This document shows, in pieces, positions 57,156 to 64,000 of a DNA stretch of 64,000 nt (its first letter is position 1; every line of letters begins with the position of its first letter). Made by a program: the position numbers and the translations under genes. A model generated the notes under the pieces. That model was given only the letters and a program-made list of their open reading frames with translations. It ran no database searches and was not told the origin of the DNA. The DNA is taken from positions 23,543-87,542 of the forward strand of contig JAIKWY010000111.1 in NCBI GenBank assembly GCA_024684395.1, read 5' to 3'. This DNA comes from Oscillospiraceae bacterium (GTDB lineage Bacteria; Bacillota; Clostridia; Oscillospirales; Ruminococcaceae).

Positions 57156-57184
57156 TTGACACGATCCGACATCTGTGCTATACT
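57156..57184 (+). promoter_or_regulatory. Sigma-A promoter of rfbAB
   Basis: TTGACA-17 nt-TATACT. Confidence 0.8.
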
Positions 57185-57199
57185 AAATATGAACCTATA

Positions 57200-57261
57200 A
57201 ACCGGCTGCAAAAGCCCCATGGAATCTGCTAAATTGCGATGTAGCCGGTTCTGGGGGCTTT
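57200..57261 (+). ncRNA. Candidate structured leader (pseudoknot or alternative hairpins) upstream of rfbA
   Basis: AACCGGCT(57200-57207)/AGCCGGTT(57243-57250) and AAAGCCCC(57211-57218)/GGGGCTTT(57254-57261) interleaved A-B-A'-B'. Confidence 0.5.
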
Positions 57262-57303
57262 GTATGTTTTATATTGAGCATTATATGAAAGGATACAAAT
57301 AGA

Positions 57304-58206
57304 ATGAAGGGAATAATCCTTGCAGGTGGTTCCGGTTCCAGACTATACCCCTTAACAACTGTAACATCCAAGCAATTGCTTCCGGTCTATGACAAGCCAA
57401 TGATCTATTATCCGCTGTCCACACTAATGCTGGCAGGGATCAAAGATATTCTGATCATATCGACACCGGATGACACACCGAGATTTCAAGCTTTGCTCGG
57501 CAGCGGCGAACAGTTCGGCATTCAACTATCTTATATCGTGCAGCCTTCTCCGGATGGGCTTGCGCAGGCGTTTATCCTTGGCGAAGAGTTTATCGGTTCC
57601 GATTCCTGCTGTATGATCCTCGGGGACAATATATTCTACGGAAACGGTTTCTCAAGGATCCTCCGCAAATGCGTCAATTTTGCGAATGCAGGCTTTGCCA
57701 GTGTATTCGGCTATTATGTGCCGGATCCGGAGAGGTTCGGCATCATGGAGATCGACCACAATGGCAAGGTGCTTTCGGTAGAAGAAAAACCCAGGCAGCC
57801 GAAATCGAATTATGCTATCACCGGTCTCTATTTCTATCCTTCCGGAGTAAGTGAAAAGGCAAAGCTGGTACGCAAGAGTGAGCGTGGAGAATTGGAGATC
57901 ACAACGCTGAATGACATGTATCTCCGTGATAGAAAACTGCGTGCGGAACTGCTTGGGCGTGGTTTTGCATGGTTAGACACTGGAACAATGGACAGTCTTG
58001 CCGACGCATCCGACTATGTGAGAATGGTGGAAAAGCGGCAGGGTGTATTGATCTCGGCACCGGAGGAGATCGCCTACAGAAACAGCTGGATCAGTGCAGA
58101 AGCACTTTGTTCCGCCGCCGACCGGTATGGCAGATCTCCCTATGGTCAACATCTGAAAACTGTTTTAGAAGGAAAAATATATACTAATGTGGGTGATGTA
58201 ATGTGA
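57304..58206 (+). CDS. rfbA: Glucose-1-phosphate thymidylyltransferase
   Basis: [46 protein letters not shown]; full-length. Confidence 0.95.
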   Translation: MKGIILAGGSGSRLYPLTTVTSKQLLPVYDKPMIYYPLSTLMLAGIKDILIISTPDDTPRFQALLGSGEQFGIQLSYIVQPSPDGLAQAFILGEEFIGSDSCCMILGDNIFYGNGFSRILRKCVNFANAGFASVFGYYVPDPERFGIMEIDHNGKVLSVEEKPRQPKSNYAITGLYFYPSGVSEKAKLVRKSERGELEITTLNDMYLRDRKLRAELLGRGFAWLDTGTMDSLADASDYVRMVEKRQGVLISAPEEIAYRNSWISAEALCSAADRYGRSPYGQHLKTVLEGKIYTNVGDVM

Positions 58207-59234
58207 CACTGTTCGTGACAGGTGGAGCTGGTTTTATCGGCGGTAATTTCATACACTATTATCTGAAACAGCATCCGGATGACAGAGTTGTCTGTCTGGA
58301 CAAGCTTACCTATGCAGGGAATATTTCGACCCTATCGCCCGTTATGGACAATCCCAAATTCCGCTTTGTGAAGATAGATATCTGCGACAGGAAGGCTATC
58401 TACAAGCTTTTTGAGGAAGAAACGCCTGCTATCGTTGTCAACTTTGCAGCAGAAAGTCATGTGGACAGATCTATTGAGAATCCTGAGATATTCCTTCAAA
58501 CCAATATCCTCGGAACACAGGTTCTGATGGATGCTTGCCGTAAGTATGGTATTCAGCGCTACCATCAGGTAAGCACAGATGAAGTCTATGGTGATCTTCC
58601 TCTTGATCGTCCTGATCTGTTTTTTACTGAAGAAACGCCGATCCAAACATCCTCTCCGTACAGTTCATCAAAGGCTGGTGCTGACCTGCTTGTCATGGCA
58701 TACCACAGAACCTACGACTTGCCAGTGACTATCTCACGTTGCTCAAACAACTATGGTCCTTATCACTTCCCTGAAAAACTGATACCGCTTATGATAGTAA
58801 ATTCTCTTGCAGACAAGCCGCTTCCGCTCTACGGTGAGGGACTGAATGTCCGGGACTGGCTGTATGTTGCGGATCACTGCCGCGCCATTGACCTCATCAT
58901 TCATGAGGGCAGAGTTGGCGAGATCTATAACGTCGGCGGTCATAATGAAATGAAGAATATCGACATTGTCAAGCTCATCTGTAAAGAACTCGGAAAACCT
59001 GAAAGTCTCATTACACACGTTACAGACAGAAAAGGTCACGATATGCGGTACGCTATCGACCCTACTAAGATCCACAATGAGCTTGGTTGGCTGCCTGAGA
59101 CAAAATTTGAAGATGGAATAAAGAAAACGATCAAATGGTATCTTGAACACCGTGAGTGGTGGGAGACAATCATCTCCGGCGAGTATCAGAACTATTACGA
59201 GAAGATGTATGGCAACAGAGAGCGTGTGCGTTGA
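58203..59234 (+). CDS. rfbB: dTDP-glucose 4,6-dehydratase
   Basis: [62 protein letters not shown]. Confidence 0.95.
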   Translation: MTLFVTGGAGFIGGNFIHYYLKQHPDDRVVCLDKLTYAGNISTLSPVMDNPKFRFVKIDICDRKAIYKLFEEETPAIVVNFAAESHVDRSIENPEIFLQTNILGTQVLMDACRKYGIQRYHQVSTDEVYGDLPLDRPDLFFTEETPIQTSSPYSSSKAGADLLVMAYHRTYDLPVTISRCSNNYGPYHFPEKLIPLMIVNSLADKPLPLYGEGLNVRDWLYVADHCRAIDLIIHEGRVGEIYNVGGHNEMKNIDIVKLICKELGKPESLITHVTDRKGHDMRYAIDPTKIHNELGWLPETKFEDGIKKTIKWYLEHREWWETIISGEYQNYYEKMYGNRERVR

Positions 59235-59311
59235 ATCTGCTGAAAAAACTTGAAACTGCACTAAAAAAGAGCAGGAAGTGATAGGCAGATCGTGAATATA
59301 ACGTAAATATG

Positions 59312-59360
59312 CGGCAGAGGATCTCACAGAAAAACAGACTCTTCGTGGGATCCTCTGCCG
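59312..59360. terminator. Long hairpin downstream of rfbB
   Basis: GGCAGAGGATCTCAC / GTGGGATCCTCTGCC 15-bp stem; no clear T-tract. Confidence 0.45.
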
Positions 59361-59444
59361 TACTGCTCTGCATAGATGAATAATCCCTCTATGCCACCGG
59401 AAAATCACCAATTCACCTCATGCTTTTAGTTTAGCCCGTCTGAT

Positions 59445-59473
59445 TTGCTTTTTCTGCGCATATATGCTATAAT
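59445..59473 (+). promoter_or_regulatory. Candidate sigma-A promoter
   Basis: TTGCTT-17 nt-TATAAT upstream of lipoprotein gene. Confidence 0.6.
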
Positions 59474-59517
59474 AGTAGAGTATGTTCGTGCAAAGATCCC
59501 TGAACGGAGGTGCATCA

Positions 59518-60438
59518 TTGAAAAAAACACGATTTTTCGCAGTATTATTCATGGCATTGACACTGTTCACAGGCTGTCGGGCTGCATCCCCGGCAGTTTC
59601 TTCCGAAGCAGCAGAAGCGCAGACGGCAGCTCTGCCTGCGACCGAAGCGCCCACAGGATCTTCTGAAACGACCGAAATGCCGACCGACGCGGAAACGGAA
59701 CCGGAGACCGAACCGGAGCCGGAAACGGAGCCGGAAACAGAGCCGGAGACTCTGCCGGAGCATTTTTCTCATCAGCTGCAAGTGAAGAACTCGGACTTTC
59801 CGACCCGCTCCGTCCCGGAGCGCTGCTACAAGCTGGCGCCGGAGGATCAGTTTGACCGGGTGCGGAAAGCCATTGAGGAGGATCGTGAGATGTACGGCGG
59901 CGTCTGCTGCTGGTGCGTCGATCATCAGACCGGCGATGTGTATCTCTGCATGAGCTACAGCACCGAGCGGTTCAGCGGTCCGGCGGACTATGCCTTCTTC
60001 TGCATCAGCGGCACTTCCGGTGAGATCACGCCGATCAGCGACGATGCGCCGGAGGAGGGTGCACAGAATGCAGCGACCTTCGTCTCGGATCCCTACGGGC
60101 TCTATCGGGTCGGCGGGAAGCTGCTGTTTGCCTCCTATGGCGGTTTTTACCAGATCGAGGAGGACGGCGCATTCACGCTCATCGACGGCGACTGGAATCC
60201 GCAGGGCGGCTACGGGCTGATCGGCACGGATACGGTGAAGCTCGCCTGTGCCGCTAACGGCGTGTATGAATATGATCCCCGCACCGGCACGAAAACGCCG
60301 CTGGATACATTTTATAATGACGGGGATATGAACTCCATTGAACATTACCTGATGCGTCCGACGCCGCATATCCATGAGCAATTGACCGCAGAGGGCGAAA
60401 ACGGCAGAGAACAGACGCTGGTCTTTGAATGGGAGTAA
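59518..60438 (+). CDS. Lipoprotein with acidic Glu/Thr/Pro linker
   Basis: TTG start with RBS GGAGGTG; KKTRFFAVLFMALTLFTGC lipobox; TEPETEPEPETEPETEPETLPE linker. Confidence 0.75.
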   Translation: MKKTRFFAVLFMALTLFTGCRAASPAVSSEAAEAQTAALPATEAPTGSSETTEMPTDAETEPETEPEPETEPETEPETLPEHFSHQLQVKNSDFPTRSVPERCYKLAPEDQFDRVRKAIEEDREMYGGVCCWCVDHQTGDVYLCMSYSTERFSGPADYAFFCISGTSGEITPISDDAPEEGAQNAATFVSDPYGLYRVGGKLLFASYGGFYQIEEDGAFTLIDGDWNPQGGYGLIGTDTVKLACAANGVYEYDPRTGTKTPLDTFYNDGDMNSIEHYLMRPTPHIHEQLTAEGENGREQTLVFEWE

Positions 60439-60484
60439 GGCATGGCGGGCGGCAGGTCATCGCCGTGTATATCAGAAAGGAAGT

Positions 60485-61312
60485 ATGGAAATGATACAGG
60501 ATATCTACCCGAGCAAACTTGACAACAGCTTTGCTGACCGGGCACCGGGGCCAAACGATCCCCTGCTGCTTTTTGATGAGCAAGGCAGGATGCTGGCGCA
60601 GATCACAGAGGGACAGATTACTTTCCCAACCGCTGCGCAGGTAGCGTATACCGATGCGGTCTATCTGTTTTCTGTCGATGCTGCGAGCTATTTTCTGGCG
60701 CTCGGCAAAGCGGACTGCACGGATGAGACATTCCGGCACTACACGATCCGGGAGCTGCGGGATCTTGGCGGCGGAAAGGAGCTCCTTGCCGCCTTCACTG
60801 CCTATCATCTCTGGAAATGGTATGACGACAACCGCTTCTGCGGCAAATGCCAGACAAAGCTCGCCGTTCACAATGCGGAGCGTGTGCTGAGATGCGAATG
60901 CTGCGGGAATATGATCTATCCGAGGATCAATCCGGCTGTCATCGTCGGCGTCATCAAGGGGGATTCTTTGCTCATCACACGCTATAACCGTGGCTATGCC
61001 CACAATGCGCTCGTGGCTGGCTTCACGGAGATCGGCGAGACCCTGGAGGAGACGGTCGCCCGTGAGGTCATGGAGGAGACAGGCGTTTCTGTCAAGAATA
61101 TCCGCTACTACAAATCCCAGCCCTGGGTCATTGCTCAGGACATTCTGGTCGGATTTTTCTGCGATGCAGACGGTGATGCCGTGATCCACCGGGATACCAA
61201 TGAGCTGAAATATGCAGAATGGGTCGAGCGGGAAAAGATCGAATTACAGCCGAACAACCTGAGCCTGACCAACGAGATGATGCAGGTCTTCAAGGAAGGA
61301 ACGATCCGCTGA
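60485..61312 (+). CDS. nudC: NUDIX hydrolase, NAD+ diphosphatase type
   Basis: Zinc ribbon CGKCQTKL...CECCGNMIYPRINPAVIV; Nudix box GFTEIGETLEETVAREVMEETGV; SQPW motif. Confidence 0.85.
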   Translation: MEMIQDIYPSKLDNSFADRAPGPNDPLLLFDEQGRMLAQITEGQITFPTAAQVAYTDAVYLFSVDAASYFLALGKADCTDETFRHYTIRELRDLGGGKELLAAFTAYHLWKWYDDNRFCGKCQTKLAVHNAERVLRCECCGNMIYPRINPAVIVGVIKGDSLLITRYNRGYAHNALVAGFTEIGETLEETVAREVMEETGVSVKNIRYYKSQPWVIAQDILVGFFCDADGDAVIHRDTNELKYAEWVEREKIELQPNNLSLTNEMMQVFKEGTIR

Positions 61313-61348
61313 CCGCATCATCCATACTCTTGAGAAATAGGAGATCAC

Positions 61349-62737
61349 ATGGAAGCCTTCAATGCATTTATCAAAGCGGCAGACAGCTTTGTCTGGGGCA
61401 TGCCGCTGATCGTGCTCATCCTTTCCTGCGGCATCTGGCTGAGCATCCGGACAGGATTCCTCCAGCTCCACAAGCTCGGCAAGGCTTTCCGCTACATGCT
61501 CAAAGACGAGGAGAACGGCAGCGGTGAAGTTTCAAGCTTTGCGGCACTCTGCACGGCGCTGTCTGCCACGGTCGGAACGGGCAACATCGTCGGAGTGGCA
61601 ACTGCCATTGCGGCAGGCGGTCCCGGGGCGCTGTTCTGGATGGAGGTGGCAGCTTTTTTCGGCATGGCAACGAAATATGCCGAGGGTCTGCTCGCCGTGA
61701 AATACCGAACCACGAGCGATGACGGCAGCATCCTCGGCGGTCCGTTCTACTACATCGAACGAGGGCTCGGAACTGGCTGGAAATGGCTCGCAAAGGTATT
61801 TGCCGTGTCCGGACTGCTTGCCGGACTGCTCGGCATCGGCACCATCACCCAGATCAACGGCATCACCTCGGCTGCGAATGTCGTGTTCAACGGCGGTGAT
61901 CCCACGGTAACAAAGATCGTCATGGGGCTCTGCGTCACCGTTCTGGTCGCTCTGATCGTGATCGGCGGCATCAAGCGCATCGCAACGGTCTCGGAATATG
62001 TCGTTCCGGCGATGATCGTCATTTATGTCGGCTGCTGCCTGCTCATCATCGGGATGCACATCCGAGAGGTGCCGGATGCAGTGCTGACCGTGCTCCGGGG
62101 CGCCTTCGGGCTGCGGCCTCTTGCAGGCGGTGCGGCAGGCTTTGCCGTGGTGGCTGCCTCCATGCGCAACGGCGTGGCAAGGGGCATCTTCTCCAATGAA
62201 GCCGGTCTCGGCTCTGCGCCCATCGCAGCCGCTGCCGCCCGCACCAAGGAGCCGGTACGGCAGGGGCTTGTGACCATGACCGGCACCTTCATCGACACGA
62301 TCTGCGTCTGCACGATGACGGGGCTCGCCATCGTGATGGCGGGCAGCTACGAGAAGGATCTCGAAGGCGTGGAGATCACGATGGATGCCTTCCGCTACGG
62401 TCTCCCTTTCCCGGAGAAGGTCACATCGGTGCTGCTGATGACCTGTCTTGCCTTCTTCGCCTTCACAACGATCCTCGGCTGGAATTACTACTCCGAGCGC
62501 TGCCTTGCCTACCTCGCAGGTCCGGGGCATCATCTGACGAAGGTCTACCGCTGGATCTATGTGGCAGCGGTCGGCATCGGACCGTATCTGACGGTGGAAG
62601 CCGTCTGGAACATGGCTGATATTTTCAACGGGCTCATGGCGCTGCCGAACATCATTGCCCTCCTCGGGCTGTCCGGCGTTGTGGCATCGGAAACAAAGGC
62701 ATATCTTGCCAAGCTGAAAAGCGGCGAAGCAAAATAA
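61349..62737 (+). CDS. Sodium:alanine symporter family (AGCS) protein
   Basis: Multi-TM; GFLQL, ALCTALSATVGTGNIVGVATAI, GLGSAPIAAAAA motifs. Confidence 0.9.
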   Translation: MEAFNAFIKAADSFVWGMPLIVLILSCGIWLSIRTGFLQLHKLGKAFRYMLKDEENGSGEVSSFAALCTALSATVGTGNIVGVATAIAAGGPGALFWMEVAAFFGMATKYAEGLLAVKYRTTSDDGSILGGPFYYIERGLGTGWKWLAKVFAVSGLLAGLLGIGTITQINGITSAANVVFNGGDPTVTKIVMGLCVTVLVALIVIGGIKRIATVSEYVVPAMIVIYVGCCLLIIGMHIREVPDAVLTVLRGAFGLRPLAGGAAGFAVVAASMRNGVARGIFSNEAGLGSAPIAAAAARTKEPVRQGLVTMTGTFIDTICVCTMTGLAIVMAGSYEKDLEGVEITMDAFRYGLPFPEKVTSVLLMTCLAFFAFTTILGWNYYSERCLAYLAGPGHHLTKVYRWIYVAAVGIGPYLTVEAVWNMADIFNGLMALPNIIALLGLSGVVASETKAYLAKLKSGEAK

Positions 62738-62741
62738 ACAC

Positions 62742-62775
62742 AGAAAAAGCCGGGATCGCAGTGATCCCGGCTTTT
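62742..62775. terminator. Bidirectional rho-independent terminator
   Basis: AAAAAGCCGGGATC-GCAGT-GATCCCGGCTTTT between convergent genes. Confidence 0.85.
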
Positions 62776-62789
62776 ATGCATATTCAGCA

Positions 62790-64000
62790 TCAGACACTTC
62801 TGAACAGAAGCAAAAATCTGTACCGCAGCTTGCTTTTTCTGATGATCTCACGCAGCTGTTTATGCCGCTTTTCCGCTGCGGTGAGCTCATCGGCAGTGAT
62901 CTCTTTGTCGGCATAGAGCACCGCTTCATAGAGCGGGATCGACCCGAGCTGCGCCTTGATGTCCTCCCGGTCGGACTGCATCACACGCTGTGACAGTTCT
63001 GCGAGCGTCTCGCCCTCCTCCATCCGGAAGCCCAGATACCCGAGCAGCCGCAGATCCTGCTGCGTCAGACAGCGAAATCTGTCAGTAAACCGCATCCGCC
63101 GGTACTTTCTCCGGGCAAGCAGACGGCTCCAAAGGAACGCCAGCAGCAGAAAGCATAGCACAGCCGCCGCCGGGATCAGGAATAGCATCGGATCGGGTGC
63201 GGATGCTTCCGGTTCCTCCTGCGCTTCGCTTGGAGGTTCCGGCTCGTCCGTCACGGGCTCCGGCTCCTCACGCTGAAGGGCAGCGGGATCGTACTCCGCC
63301 GTGCGCCAGCCCGCCGACACGGCATGTCCGGGCGTCGGCTCAAAGGCGACCCAGCCCACGTTGTCAAAATACACCTCCGGCCATGCGTGGACATTCCCCT
63401 GCATCACGAGGGCATTTCCTTCCGCATCTCGCTGCACATGATAGCCCTGCACATAGCGGCACGGGATGCCCATCGCATTCGCCATCAGCGTAAAGGCAGT
63501 GGCATAGTGCATACAATAGCCCCGCTGCGATGTGAACAGGAAGTCATCGAGGAAGCTCTCCGCATCGTTCACCGACGCCGGCAGCGCCCCGCAGGCGGTG
63601 TCATATGTCATGGCATGGAAATAGGCTTCGAGCTGTTTCAGCGCTTCATACCGGGTCGCCGAGGTGCGCTGTATCTCGTCCAGGATCGCCTGCACGTCAT
63701 CGGATACGGCACAGGGGCGGCAATACTCGGCATACACGTCCCGGCGGTACTGCTCGTAGTCCGCAAAGGTATAGCGATCCGGATCCAGAACACCCTCCGC
63801 AATGGCAGTCTGCTCCCATTCTGCGGCAGTCAGCGGCTCTGCATCGGACAAAAATGCCGCAAGATCCGGATTGCCGTCGTTGAGCACATAGCAGGAAACA
63901 AGCAGCTCATCCTGATAGTGCAGCTTTTTCCTGGAAACGATGCTCCCGTTCTGTTCGAGGATGCCGGGGGCAGCTTTCTTTGTCACTTCGAGCTTGATCT
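62790..64000 (-). CDS. Transglutaminase-like domain membrane protein (N-terminus beyond window)
   Basis: TSQRGYCMHYATAFTLMANAMGIPCRYVQGY...GNVHAWPEVYFDNVGWVAFEPTPG; TM; open to the window edge. Confidence 0.8.
   Translation of the reverse strand, partial: IKLEVTKKAAPGILEQNGSIVSRKKLHYQDELLVSCYVLNDGNPDLAAFLSDAEPLTAAEWEQTAIAEGVLDPDRYTFADYEQYRRDVYAEYCRPCAVSDDVQAILDEIQRTSATRYEALKQLEAYFHAMTYDTACGALPASVNDAESFLDDFLFTSQRGYCMHYATAFTLMANAMGIPCRYVQGYHVQRDAEGNALVMQGNVHAWPEVYFDNVGWVAFEPTPGHAVSAGWRTAEYDPAALQREEPEPVTDEPEPPSEAQEEPEASAPDPMLFLIPAAAVLCFLLLAFLWSRLLARRKYRRMRFTDRFRCLTQQDLRLLGYLGFRMEEGETLAELSQRVMQSDREDIKAQLGSIPLYEAVLYADKEITADELTAAEKRHKQLREIIRKSKLRYRFLLLFRSV

Overview
This 64 kb window looks like a Firmicutes/Ruminococcus-type genome; the taxon is inferred from gene content and style only. 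Left flank (1-6.3 kb): a ferrous-iron/metal cluster (HMA-domain protein, feoA, feoB, FeoC-like, AraC-type regulator, DUF6110-like, P1B-type ATPase), followed by a decayed IS66 element (6.3-7.4 kb). Centre (7.6-39.6 kb): 26 tightly packed minus-strand genes that appear to encode a divergent type VII secretion (T7SS/ESX-like) system. It has an EssC-like ATPase split over two genes, several WXG100-like proteins, a membrane Ser/Thr kinase with intact catalytic motifs in an EssB-like layout, a PP2C phosphatase, a protein with seven DRxSNPTPTRRG motifs, a VWA/FHA-like membrane protein, a TPR protein and a 2041-aa Ig-like surface protein. It also has five paralogues that share a ~115-aa N-terminal module (MRIELNxGGL...NGGVGxLQDA...NxWARP) joined to unrelated C-termini (papain-like, HExxH, glycine-rich/beta, membrane-active); these look like a new polymorphic effector family, interleaved with lipoproteins and a DUF4176 protein. 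Right flank (40-64 kb): several gene remnants, three VOC proteins, a GAF-ABC ATPase/FtsX permease pair, a YwaF-like protein, a GGDEF/EAL pair with LacI-like sensor domains (the EAL protein has an unusual C-terminal beta-helix-like region), rfbA-rfbB behind a leader with pseudoknot/switch-like complementarity, a lipoprotein, nudC, an AGCS symporter and a partial transglutaminase protein. No tRNA, rRNA or CRISPR array was recognised. All family calls come from reading the sequence and translations; no database search was run.
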